A DNA stretch of 64,000 bases from Saccharina japonica (Eukaryota; Sar; Phaeophyceae; Laminariales; Laminariaceae): positions 1 to 64,000 of the forward strand of contig MEHQ01002929.1 of assembly GCA_008828725.1 (NCBI GenBank), in the 5' to 3' direction. Made by a program: the position numbers and the translations under genes. Shown here in pieces: positions 44,746-57,445 of this stretch; the stretch's first letter is position 1; every line of letters starts with the position of its first letter. The notes beneath the pieces were generated by a model. The model saw only the letters and a list, made by a program, of their open reading frames with translations, did no database searches and was not told the origin of the DNA.

Positions 44746-46460
44746 CTGTTAAACAATAACAAAGTACCGTACTAAAATGGATTTTCATTCTCATCGGAAA
44801 GGCAATTTTCAATTAGGAAAATCAGCTACTGTAGTAGCTGTTCATGGCTGTGCTGCATGTCGATGGTTGGGAAGACGGTATGATGCAGACGTGTGACGAA
44901 CACGCACACGTATGTAATATGCATGTAGCAGCCGCGGTGCAATACAACAGCATTACTGTGGTTGATGTTCACTACATACAGCAGTCAGTACTACTGTACC
45001 AGGCAACCTCAACATGAACGCTCAGGATTCCTTTCTGTTGCCAACGTTGATGGAGCCAGCGCTCGTTCACAGACCAACCTGCCGACCCGGCCACTCAGTG
45101 TCCATTGCTGTTTATTGTTTATTGTGCTGATGTGCGACGGCGTGACGCCACAACAAGATGTCTTTTATTCCGCCCCTTCTTACGTATTCGGAGCATCCGA
45201 GCATTCTCCGTGGCACCAAACTTCTTCGCCAAAATTTTAGAGCGCGAGAAAACAAACGACCAGTAAAAACTACCGTACGCTTTTTATTTTCAGTTTATAT
45301 CTGGTCCGTGCCGTGTATACAATCCCCAGCAGGCAGGCCCTCTAAACGCGAGAGGTGCAACCCGAAAACCAAAGAAGATCGAATTGAATGCAGAAAAGTG
45401 CCACGTACAGCGAAAACAAGAAAACAAAAGTTAGCTAAAATGAAAGTGATATATATGACATACATACGATCCCCGTCGGGTTTTTGCCTGCTGCGTCTTT
45501 TTTTGTCGGCCAATGTCGGACGTACTGCAGTACTCACCATACATAATGTTCCTACTATGTTCGTTGAGGTGCTTCGGCTCGTGTATATTCTTCTCCCTCT
45601 TCCACTAAATTAAATAATTATACCCCCCCCCATACCACGAACAACCTACCTTACAGCTATTTAATATCATATCTTCTCCCTCTTTCGCTATATTAAGTAA
45701 TCCCCACTAGCTCAAGTAGTTAATTAATTAATTTAATCTACCCCCATCCACACTACGCGTACATTTATCCTGTGTATGTTGCGTATATATAGTCCATGCA
45801 GTTGGAAAATTCCAGAAAAATCGACCTCGACAGTACACATGTTCTAGGGGTGAGAGCATAGTTCTGACTCCAAAAAGAAACTAATGTAACGCCCATCTCC
45901 TCGCGAAGGGGAAGATGGATTATTTTTTACCAGGTATGTTGTCTTGTTCTTCGAGTCGTTACGACCAATATACCTGAAAACAAGGATCCCATTTCCATTA
46001 GGCGTGCTGTTTTAAGAAGCTATTATATCTGAGGGCGGATTTCGATGGGTTTTTGAAATCGCAAAGTGGAAAAAATTCCTGTTTGAAAACAAAATAACTT
46101 TTGACGAAGAAAATTGGGAATAGCCGTGTCCGGGACGTCACACGCAGATCAATCGTTCGTAAAAGCCACCCAGCCAACCTAAAAAAAAAAGTGAGGGAAA
46201 CGATTCCTCTGGTCATTCTACGGACGGAACCCGATTTCGCTTTTATATAGAACGCAAGTCCGATGAGATATTATTCACGGTTTTGTGAAAAGTAGCTGAT
46301 CTTGGCCCTTTTTTTGTCGGCCAATGTCGGACTTACTTACTGCGGTACTCACCATAAACAATGTTCCTGCTATGTTCGTTGAGGTGCTTCGGCTCAGTAT
46401 ACCTATTACGACTAGATAGGAGGTTGAGGAGAGCAATAAAAAAAACAGATCGTGCGCCCG
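44624..46460 (+). repeat. 1.83-kb inverted repeat, left arm
   Basis: Nearly identical to the reverse complement of 47258-49090. It contains an 85-bp direct repeat (45497-45580 and 46308-46395, both starting CTTTTTTTGTCGGCCAATGT). Several open frames of 70-150 codons (45158-45613, 46216-45998) are kept in both arms, but the arms are too alike for that to mean selection. An ATG frame at 45014 (MNAQDSFLLPTLMEPALVHR) is a possible short exon. No family recognised. Confidence 0.88.
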
Positions 46461-46488
46461 ATTACCCCCCTCCGCCGCCCCCCTCCAC

Positions 46489-46795
46489 CCCCCCCCCCCC
46501 CCCCCCCATCTGTCTCACATATCATTCTCGTGTATCCCATCCATGAGCTTTCAGCCAATCAAGACTTTTCCCGGATCCAATCAAATCAGAAAGTGAGTGT
46601 TGCTGCTGTTCTGTTGAAGTTGAACCTCTGGAAAGACCAAGCGGGTGGACGTTCTCGTGCACTGAACTACTACTACTAGTAAGCTTTCTGTATCTTACCA
46701 TCTTCCGTTGGCGGTAGGCTAGCAGGCTAATAAACGAGGCAAGACACACTCTCTCCCCTTCGTCCTTTCCGTTCTCCCCTCCTTGCGATATGTGT
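46489..46795. repeat. second copy of the 26640-26950 repeat
   Basis: Also starts at a C19 tract. It lies in the loop between the two inverted arms, so it is single here. Confidence 0.85.
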
Positions 46796-47257
46796 TGACT
46801 AGTCTTCTTGTTGGTCATTTTAAATAGAGTAGCGTGACGGGAGTGCTTACTGCAGTCACGGATGTATACGGGTATGGAACATTCTTATGGGTATCGTTGG
46901 CGAGTGGATAGCTGCAACGTGTCAATTCACTCATTAAACATTGCTATTCCTAAGAAGGATAACACCAAGGGAAAAAAAAAACAGGGATTTAGCGGAAACA
47001 TACAAGAATATACCTTAACCTGGCTACTGCCGATATTCACGAAATAATACGTAGCTCTGATCTCCGACAACGTGCTGCATATCTTATATATTAGTGATAC
47101 GTAGGTTTGTGCGCCATTTTCACGATTTTCTGTTCCGTACTAGGCCTTCGCAACCGTTCACCCTAGTCATTACCTGAACGTACCGATTGCGCGCCCGTCT
47201 GGCCTTTCTACGAGCCTGGTGCAGTAGTAGCAGTAGGAGTAGTAGTAGTAGTTACAT
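46796..47257. other. loop of the inverted repeat, no gene
   Basis: Short AGT-rich run at 47222-47250; nothing else recognised. Confidence 0.4.
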
Positions 47258-49090
47258 GGGCACGATCGTTTTTTTATGCATCTCCTCAACCTCCTATCTA
47301 GTGTATACATACCTGAGCCGAAGCACCTCAACGAACATAGCAGGAACATTGTTTATGGTGAGTACCGCAGTAAGTAAGTCCGACATTGGCCGACAAAAAA
47401 AGGGCCAAGATCAGCTACTTTTCACAAAACCGTGAATAATATCTCATCGGACTTGCGTTCTATATAAAAGCGAAATCGGGTTCCGTCCGTAGAATGACCA
47501 GAGGAATCGTTTCCCTCACTTTTTTTTTTAGGTTGGCTGGGTGGCTTTTACGAACGATTGATCTGCGTGTGACGTCCCGGACACGGATATTCCCAATTTT
47601 CTTCGTCAAAAGTTATTTTGTTTTCAAACAGGAATTTTTTCCACTTTGCGATTTCAAAAACCCATCGAAACCCGCCCTCAGATATAATAGCTTCTTAAAA
47701 CAGCACGCCTAATGGAAATGGGATCCTTGTTTTCAGGTATATTGGTCGTAACGACTCGAAGAACAAGACAACATACCTGGTAAAAAATAATCCATCTTCC
47801 CCTTCGCGAGGAGATGGGCGTTACATTAGTTTCTTTTTGGAGTCAGAACTATGCTCTCACCCCTAGAACATGTGTACTGTCGAGGTCGATTTTCTGGAAT
47901 TTTCCAACTGCATGGACTATATATACGCAACATACACAGGATAAATGTACGCGTAGTGTGGATGGGGGTAGATTAAATTAATTAATTAACTACTTGAGCT
48001 AGTGGGGATTACTTAATATAGCGAAAGAGGGAGAAGATATGATATTAAATAGCTGTAAGGTAGGTTGTTCGTGGTATGGGGGGGGGTATAATTATTTAAT
48101 TTAGTGGAAGAGGGAGAAGAATATACACGAGCCGAAGCACCTCAACGAACATAGTAGGAACATTATGTATGGTGAGTACTGCAGTACGTCCGACATTGGC
48201 CGACAAAAAAAGACGCAGCAGGCAAAAACCCGACGGGGATCGTATGTATGTCATATATATCACTTTCATTTTAGCTAACTTTTGTTTTCTTGTTTTCGCT
48301 GTACGTGGCACTTTTCTGCATTCAATTCGATCTTCTTTGGTTTTCGGGTTGCACCTCTCGCGTTTAGAGGGCCTGCCTGCTGGGGATTGTATACACGGCA
48401 CGGACCAGATATAAACTGAAAATAAAAAGCGTACGGTAGTTTTTACTGGTCGTTTGTTTTCTCGCGCTCTAAAATTTTGGCGAAGAAGTTTGGTGCCACG
48501 AAGAATGCTCGGATGCTCCGAATACGTAAGAAGGGGCGGAATAAAAGACATCTTGTTGTGGCGTCACGCCGTCGCACATCAGCACAATAAACAATAAACA
48601 GCAATGGACACTGAGTGGCCGGGTCGGCAGGTTGGTCTGTGAACGAGCGCTGGCTCCATCAACGTTGGCAACAGAAAGGAATCCTGAGCGTTCATGTTGA
48701 GGTATGCCTGGAACATACAAACAAGTAATACTGTATGTAGTGAACATCAACCACAGTAATGCTGTTGTATTGCACCGCGGCTGCTACATGCATTTATACA
48801 TACGTGTGCGTGTTCGTCACACGTCTGCATTATACCGTCTTTCCCAACCATCGACATGCAGCACAGCCATGAACAGCTACTACAGTAGCTGATTTTCCTA
48901 ATTGAAAATTGCCTTTCCGATGAGAATGAAAATCCATTTTAGTACGGTACTTTGTTATTGTTTAACAGTAGGCCGGTCCCCCCGGTGGTCTAACTGGTAG
49001 CCACGAAGCCTGTAGGGCCGGATGTCGAGGGTTCGATTCTCCACATGGAGGTTTTTATTCTCAAATGACACCGACTGTCGAGAGCGCATA
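47258..49090 (-). repeat. 1.83-kb inverted repeat, right arm
   Basis: Ends with a type-1 SINE head (48971-49090) cut at GAGAGCGCATA, directly followed by an N at 49091 and the start of the second segmental copy. Confidence 0.88.
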
Positions 49091-49091
49091 N

Positions 49092-52000
49092 GTTGTTGGG
49101 AAATTGTTTTTGGGTAGTATAGTCAAATGGTCACCATGCCCGTTTGTGGATGTGAAGGCTTGAGTTCGATTCTCACAGCGCTGCTTTTCTTTTTTTTTTT
49201 TCAACTTTTCTTTGTATTACAAGTACGTTATATCAGCCTCTCCCTTCTTCGGTGCATCCTTTTCTACGTCTTCTGCAAATATNATCCCACCACTACTGCA
49301 CGGGCACTGTGTCCCATGTGTCACGTGTGCGTGCGTGTACGGTGTGTGCCGTGTGTCACGCGTGTGTATGCAGCGTGTCACGCTTGGAGTGTTTTCAAAC
49401 CTTTTTGTGTTGGGAGTCCTCGGTTTTGTGCGGGATAGACCTTCCTTACCTTGAGCGCCACAACAATTAAATACTGACAAAAATGCACAGATTATCCGAG
49501 TATACTCTACTTGGAGTATCGAGTATTTTTCGTACTCCGAGTACTGAGATTATTAGAGTACTGGTGGCCTAAATACTCGGAGTACTTGGAGTATGAGCAG
49601 TACTGAAGGCCCAAATACTCCGAGTACTGGGAGTATGAGCAGTACTTATACTCGAGTACAAGCAGTACTCGGAGTAAAAACATATCAATTACTCGGAGTA
49701 CTCCGAGTATCGAGAGTATTGAACACCGAAATACTGCGAGTACACAAAGTACCTGAAGTATTTTTTTCTCGAAAATACTCTAATTATACTCCAGGTAATG
49801 GGAGCATCTGTGAATTTTGAAATGCTATAAACGCCAGTCACATGTCCCAGAGACCTGGGAGGAATGACGGCCGAGTTTTAAAAGATGCAAAATGCTCCTA
49901 ACGTACTTACACTCCGAGTATACTCCGAGTATCAGTACATTTCGTACTCCGAGTCTTAGAGTATAGAGTATTATCGGCCTGAATACTCGGGTACTTGGAG
50001 ATGAGCAGTACTGAAGCCCCAAATACTCGGAGTATACGTAAGGAGTACCCCAGTATCGGACCCCGAAATACTCCGAGTACAAGCAGTATCGAGAGTGTTC
50101 ATACCCGAAATACTCCGAGTACGAGCAGTATCCCGGGTATCGAACCCGAAATACTCCGAGTACACGAAGTACCTGAAGTAATGTTATCTCCAATACTCGA
50201 CTTTACTCCAAGGTACTCGGACAACTCTGTTCAAACTGAACATGTTTGGGGGATCTCTAAGAAACGATGATGCTCAATAGTGAACGGCTTGATCTCACCA
50301 TATTATCGAGTTATATTGTTATCACCAAAAATGCAGGTGGCAAATACAGTATCTAACAAAGGTCTACGAGCTAACCACATTATTATGGTACAGTAATAGC
50401 GAACTAAAATACGTCGTATGTTTGTACGTATACTATACTATTAGTGATATCGGCTAGCTAGAGTTTTCGATTACGTCCTTAGCGCCACTCGTACCGCTCA
50501 CGGCACTGGATCCCAGTGTAGCGAGGCTGAACCTTGTACTGTAATAGAGTGCTACTGTTCTGTGAAATTTTCGCACTTTTGCGTCAACTGCTCTTCGCGC
50601 GAGTCCGCTTTTCGGCAAGAACGCTAGTACCCCACACGGGAGGCGCCGGCCGGACACATTGTCATTTGGGCCGATCCGAGCTCTGTGGCTCGCGTGTGCG
50701 GGCGCTCGAGTTTGTTTATTCCCGCGGAGTGGACTACAGCCGATTTCTCCGGAGTTTTCTGCATGCAGGCCGGCTGTTTTGTACGTACGGCCTTAGCCAA
50801 TATATAACGTTCTACGCACACGAGACCCGACGATACCACCAGGTGACACAGAACATGCGGAAGCACACGTTTTTTTTCCTCATCGTTTTTTTGTGCGTTT
50901 CTTGCGGGAGCAACTGGGAGCAGAGCAAGGACAACAGCAGCAGCCTGCTAAGAGCATGCTACGGCGTCAACTCATTGTTACAACCCTGACCGCCAGTAGA
51001 CGAGCAGGATACAATGCAGCCCGCGTCCATAAATCCAGTGTGTACAAATGGATTTCGTTTTGGATGGACTTCCAAGAAACCGTGGTACCTATGCAGAAAT
51101 TATGTTCATGTACGAATCAAAATCTCCGCTGTACCCAGCAAAGTAGTAAGCAGTACGTGCTGTGTTACATCGTAGTCAAATTAGTCATCACCAATGTCGC
51201 TCACTGGTACTGGTACAGAGTAGGGCCTAGTTTTGCGCCGCTCGGAAACAGAGTATTGCATTGTTCACTCACTTTGTGTTGCTGTCGTAGTCCGTCGCTA
51301 ACATTAGTACAGGACACTAATCACGCAAAAAAAATCGGTGGGTTTTTAGCTACAACCGTAATAAATTCAGTACAGGGCACCTATGTTGTTAGGCGACCCC
51401 TGGCAAGGTAGCCACGAGTGTGGAGTAAAATAAGAAATTCGAGGGTTGTTTCATGAGGTTTGTGTGGAACGCGCCTATTCTCAAATAAGAAATCAATCCG
51501 ACTGATCAGAGTTCGCACTTTAGTAGTCATGTGGTAACAAAATTCGTACGAAGTTGACGAGTGGAGGTAAATTAATGTGCTGAATATTGTCTCGCCGATT
51601 AAAATGTCTTAAAGCATGATACCGTAGTGGGAGAGGGACGAGGATGCATACTTATACGTGCACCCCGGCATCTGAGTTGCCCGCTAGAGACTATATTATA
51701 TGAAGAAAGTGGGCAGCTTCAAAGACTACTGGCATTGGTACCCAAGTTCGAATCCCACCACTGTGGTGAGATTTTTACTTTTTATTTGAAAAAATAAAAA
51801 GGAACCAATTATTGCCCCGGTAGACTATTTATTATTAATAGTGGTCAGCTTCAAAGACTACTGGCATTGGTACCCAAGTTCGAATCCCACTGTGTGAGAT
51901 TTTTACTCTTGTATTTGAAAAAATAAAAAGGAACCAATTATTGCTGAGAGCGCCTTCGTGGCGTGGGTAGGCGAAATCCGACGCAAGTCGACGAGGGAAG

Positions 52001-54793
52001 AGAGTGCTGAAATCTTCTCGCGATAAAAATACAAGGCAAGTACCGTAGTGGGGAGGATGGAGAAGAGCTTACTTAGTGACCCCGGATCTGAGTTACGACT
52101 AAAGAAGGAGAGAAAAGAAGGGCGAAGATAATAAATGGGATGGACAAAAAAAAATGTGCATATTCTTTTCCCTCTTTCGCTAAATGAATTAATTGTACCC
52201 CCCCATACCACGAACAACCTACCGGCGTCACCATTTGAGCGCACACTACATATATATACGAAGTATGTACTACTGTATTTATATGTTTTCAAATGTTTTG
52301 TTTTGTTTTGTTTTGGTTGTTTTACTTCCACGAAAGATGCTTTGAATTATTATATGAAAAATAGTCCAAGGGGGGGGGTGGTGGGGGGGGTGCTCTGCTC
52401 CTTCCGCGCCTCACGTGCATACGCTTCACTTATTATACACCTACACAAATTGCAGGGGGGGCGCGAGGGGGGGCTGCGCTGCTGTTGCCATCAGGCTTAT
52501 ATTATTGGGTGGGGCTCGGGAGGGCGGCAACAAAATTAACACCCGAGTAGGCTCTTTCCGTGTAGGCCTATTGGAGAAGGGGGACGAGTTAGCTAATCTT
52601 GTCGACTCCTCCTTGATGGGATTGAGGATGGAGCGCACGCTGCTGCTGCTGCGTGGGATCACAGACCCTCGCCTCGCCTCGCCAACGACCTCGGTGTTTT
52701 AATCCCCACCTTCCCACACCTCAAGCCGACCGCCACCACATGGTCAGGAAGAGGAGGGGGCGAACGTCTCTCACAGAGTATACTAACGTCGCGTAGGAGC
52801 AGCAGTCTTAGTACTGCTTGGCGCGTGGCGGGGGGGAACGGCGCGTGAAGCGCAGGCTCCCTTGGCTTGAATGCCAAGGCGACGCTTGAAACGCGGGCCT
52901 TCTCGTCACCAAACCAAGACCACGGCTGAGGGGAACTTCGTCACCAAACCTAGACCACGGCTGAGGGGAACGGCGCACGAGGCGCGGGTTCCCGCCGTCG
53001 AACATGTACCCCGATCGAGGAGAACCTCGCGCGAAGCGCGTGGTCCCGTCGCCGGTACGGCGCCGTGTGAAATATTAACGCAGGTGGGTGAGGAACCCGT
53101 GGGCTCTTCTTGGCGGAGGCAAGCCTACAAAATATTTTCCTTTAGGTTCCCAGACTTCGGACTAGCTAGGCACGTACGACCCCATAGGAAAACCAAGGAC
53201 CCTGCGGTTTTGAAGGGGGGGAGAGTGTTATAAGGCTTACATTGATTGGGTGGGTACAGTCTTAGGCTAACCTTTTACCATTATTAGCCCAACGGACTAC
53301 TACTGTAATGCTTTGTCACAGCCTATTTCGCCCCCGTGTGTTAACGCCTTCCAGCGAAACACATAATAATCGGAAACACGGTCGAGTTATCTGCCGATCC
53401 GGTCGCGCTCCGCGAATGAAACGAACCCCCCCCCCCCCCCCCCACTCATGTGCAGTCCAGGAGGGACCGCTCATATCGGAACTCTGGAATTGCTAAACTG
53501 TCACACGGTTACGTTCTTCAGTCTTTCTAAACGGCCCACTCAATTAGTAGACGTACCTGGTAAGTATATATATATATATATATATTCATACGTGGAAAAG
53601 GAGAGGACGCCTGACGACGCTACAACCTACAACGCTACGCGCAAAACAAATCAAGAAACAAGAAACAAAACAACGATGTCCGACGGTTCTCTGTCGCTCC
53701 CTAATGTCGGTGCCTGGCTCTCCCCTGCTCGTGCCGTGCCTCGCCCGATAGCTACATGGACTCAGAATATCTCGCTGCTCCCGCTGCTCTACTCGCTTTC
53801 CTATTCCAATTGCGTCTGTTCCTACGTTCCCCCTATCTAAGATGCCGGAATATATTTTCCCAGTATTACACCGTGATAAACATCCCATTGTTGCTGTTTA
53901 GAACTCCCCGTTAGTTCTTCAATCCACTGGCTGCTGGTATATACTTGTAGTTATACCCCGTTCGTTGCCCTCCAAACAACAGGTTGTCACTTAAGACACT
54001 TTTTTTTGTGTGTTTTCCTTTTGATTATGATGTGTTTCTTGGGTCTGTCGTACCCCGCATGATGACATGGCATTGCATTGTCTATATTCTGCTTACTGCG
54101 TAACAACGTAGTTTCTCTGCTGTGTCGTAGTTTTGTGACCACAGAGCTTGTATCTCTCTGGGGTTAAGCATCTGCACGGACACTGACGACATGAACAGCC
54201 GATTTTCCTAATTGAGAATGAATTGCCTTTCCGATGAGAATGAAAATCGTTTTTTTTTTGTTTTTTTAATAGTAAAGAGATGTGCTTCCCTCACAGACAC
54301 TTTTTTCACTGTATACTATTGTCAGTTGATATACCCGTCGATGACAAATTAAAACAAATGAAATCGGCATCGGCAGTCTCAAGATATCGAAGATCCAAGA
54401 AAATCTGGATTTATGGGCGAGGTATCATACCTCGCTCATAAATGCACATTCCCTTAAATCCTTGATTTTTCGAGCCTGTCAAGGTTGATTTCAAAAACAA
54501 ATTCGTGGATCGATACCTACCACCGAGGAACATATGTTACAGTAGTAGGTCAAATTTTAATCGTGGGCGAAATACAACTTTTTTTTTCTTTTTTTTTTCC
54601 CATCCCATTCATTATCTTCGCACTTCCGTCTTTCTCCCTCCCTAGTCGTAACTCAGATCCGGGGTCACAAAGTAGGCTCCTCTCCCTCCTCCCCCACTAC
54701 GGTTCTTGCCTTGCGTTTTCATCGCGAGAAAATTTCAGCAATTTCTTCCCTCGTCAACGTTCGTCGAATTTTGCTTACCCACGCTACGTATAG
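49092..54793 (+). repeat. segmental duplication, copy 2
   Basis: 49092-49680 and 51711-54793 match copy 1 almost base for base; 49680-51710 does not and appears blended. The copy ends at CGCTACGTATAG, the same point where copy 1 switches into the inverted repeat. Confidence 0.85.
49680..51710. other. scrambled, indel-rich segment, likely consensus artefact
   Basis: Alternates every few bases between words found only at 39.6-41.5 kb and words found only in the reverse complement of 56.56-59.0 kb. Frames, SINE and MITE pieces inside it should not be annotated as real. Confidence 0.8.
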
Positions 54794-56560
54794 GGGGGGG
54801 GGGGGGGGTTCGTTTCATTCGCGGAGCGCGACCGGATCGGCAGATAACTCGACCGTGTTTCCGATTATTATGTGTTTCGCTGGAAGGCGTTAACACACGG
54901 GGGCGAAATAGGCTGTGACAAAGCATTACAGTAGTAGTCCGTTGGGCTAATAATGGTAAAAGGTTAGCCTAAGACTGTACCCACCCAATCAATGTAAGCC
55001 TTATAACACTCTCCCCCCCTTCAAAACCGCAGGGTCCTTGGTTTTCCTATGGGGTCGTACGTGCCTAGCTAGTCCGAAGTCTGGGAACCTAAAGGAAAAT
55101 ATTTTGTAGGCTTGCCTCCGCCAAGAAGAGCCCACGGGTTCCTCACCCACCTGCGTTAATATTTCACACGGCGCCGTACCGGCGACGGGACCACGCGCTT
55201 CGCGCGAGGTTCTCCTCGAGCGGGGTACATGTTCGACGGCGGGAACCCGCGCCTCGTGCGCCGTTCCCCTCAGCCGTGGTCTAGGTTTGGTGACGAAGTT
55301 CCCCTCAGCCGTGGTCTTGGTTTGGTGACGAGAAGGCCCGCGTTTCAAGCGTCGCCTTGGCCATTCAAGCCAAGGGAGCCTGCGCTTCACGCGCCGTTCC
55401 CCCCCGCCACGCGCCAAGCAGTACTAAGACTGCTGCTCCTACGCGACGTTAGTATACTCTGTGAGAGACGTTCGCCCCCTCCTCTTCCTGACCATGTGGT
55501 GGCGGTCGGCTTGAGGTGTGGGAAGGTGGGGATTAAAACACCGAGGTCGTTGGCGAGGCGAGGCGAGGGTCTGTGATCCCACGCAGCAGCAGCAGCGTGC
55601 GCTCCATCCTCAATCCCATCAAGGAGGAGTCGACAAGATTAGCTAACTCGTCCCCCTTCTCCAAGAGGCCTACACGGAAAGAGCCTACTCGGGTGTTAAT
55701 TTTGTTGCCGCCCTCCCGAGCCCCACCCAATAATATAAGCCTGATGGCAACAGCAGCGCAGCCCCCCCTCGCGCCCCCCCTGCAATTTGTGTAGGTGTAT
55801 AATAAGTGAAGCGTATGCACGTGAGGCGCGGAAGGAGCAGAGCACCCCCCCCCCCCCCCCCCCCCTTGGACTATTTTTCATATAATAATTCAAAGCATCT
55901 TTCGTGGAAGTAAAACAACCAAAACAAAACAAAACAAAACATTTGAAAACATATAAATACAGTAGTACATACTTCGTATATATATGTAGTGTGCGCTCAA
56001 ATGGTGACGCCGGTAGGTTGTTCGTGGTATGGGGGGGTACAATTAATTCATTTAGCGAAAGAGGGAAAAGAATATGCACATTTTTTTTTGTCCATCCCAT
56101 TTATTATCTTCGCCCTTCTTTTCTCTCCTTCTTTAGTCGTAACTCAGATCCGGGGTCACTAAGTAAGCTCTTCTCCATCCTCCCCACTACGGTACTTGCC
56201 TTGTATTTTTATCGCGAGAAGATTTCAGCACTCTCTTCCCTCGTCGACTTGCGTCGGATTTCGCCTACCCACGCCACGAAGGCGCTCTCAGCAATAATTG
56301 GTTCCTTTTTATTTTTTCAAATACAAGAGTAAAAATCTCACCACAGTGGGATTCGAACTTGGGTACCAATGCCAGTAGTCTTTGAAGCTGACCACTATTA
56401 ATAATAAATAGTCTACCGGGGCAATAATTGGTTCCTTTTTATTTTTTCAAATAAAAAGTAAAAATCTCACCACAGTGGTGGGATTCGAACTTGGGTACCA
56501 ATGCCAGTAGTCTTTGAAGCTGACCACTATTCATAATAAATAGTCTACCGGGGCAACCGG
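54794..56560 (-). repeat. inverted third copy of the 51.7-53.4 kb segment
   Basis: Begins at a G17 tract that corresponds to the C tract at 53427-53443, and runs back through the hairpin tract (55170-55410) and the double-head SINE (56090-56540). It forms an inverted repeat with copy 2, with a 1.35-kb loop. Confidence 0.9.
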
Positions 56561-56666
56561 CCTGCTGTGTAGTAATACGTGCACGTATAATATGATATGT
56601 ATCATACGTACGAGTATATACGTACCGGGCTTTTAGACGTGCGAACCAGTTATATAGTCAGGTAGT

Positions 56667-57033
56667 ACAGGGCATCTAATAAGAACCGGAAATCAGGCTG
56701 GATTTCTTATTTGAGAATGTGTGCGCTCTACATTAAATTTAGTATGACCGACTCCCAAAATACTTACCGGTACAAGTAGTACAACTACAGTAGATAAGAA
56801 ACGGGAAATAATCTGATCCCGGATTGATTTCTTATTTGAGAATAGGCGCGTTCCACACAAACCTCAGTATAACAACCCCCGAATTTCTTATTTTACTCCA
56901 AACCTCAGGCTACCTTTCGCATTGGTCGTTTTCTTACTATCATAGGTGCCCTGTACTGTATTTATTTACTGTTGTAGCTAAAAACCTCACCTGACTTTCT
57001 TATTGCTCGTTTTCTTATTAGATGTCCTGTACT
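56667..57033. mobile_element. MITE family 2, one copy nested in another
   Basis: The outer element opens with CAGGGCATCTAATAAGAACC (56667) and closes with CTTATTAGATGTCCTG (about 57033). An inner copy runs from about 56795 (ATAAGAAACGGGAAATAATC) to ATAGGTGCCCTG (about 56955). Confidence 0.75.
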
Positions 57034-57313
57034 AATGTTAGCGCTATACTGGTACACTGCAACAGCAGCAGCACTCTCCCTGCACAATGCAATGGGAGTG
57101 CTAAACGTGATTTATGAAAACTTGCTTTGAATGTCGGAGCAAAACTACGACTACCATACTCTGTACCAGTACCAGTACGAGCAATGGTGATGACTAATCA
57201 TTGACTACGAGTAACACAGCAGCAGCAGCAGTACTGCTGCTACTACTTACTGCTGGTAGTAGCAGATTTCGTGCCCGCGGTTTTCTGATTGGTCATTTTT
57301 TTTGGACACCTAA
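57034..57313. other. spacer, CAG/CTG-rich
   Basis: GCAGCAGCAG runs at about 57062 and 57221; nothing else. Confidence 0.4.
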
Positions 57314-57445
57314 TTAATATTAAACAGAAAATTTGGTCCAGGCTGGATTTCTTATTTGAGAGAGGGCGCTTTCTACACTAATTTCAATAGATCATACCGA
57401 CTCACGGGTTTCTTAGTTTTCCTCCAAATCTCTGTAGCGGTACTT
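57314..57445. mobile_element. MITE family 2 fragment
   Basis: 'GGCTGGATTTCTTATTTGAG', 'GCGCTTTCTACACTAATTTC' and 'GTTTCTTAGTTTTCCTCCAA' match the family interior; the inverted ends are lost. Confidence 0.7.

Noticed and set aside
45158-45613. 151-codon frame conserved in both inverted arms
   Set aside because: The arms are nearly identical along their whole length, so conservation of a frame carries no information; there is no codon bias or motif.
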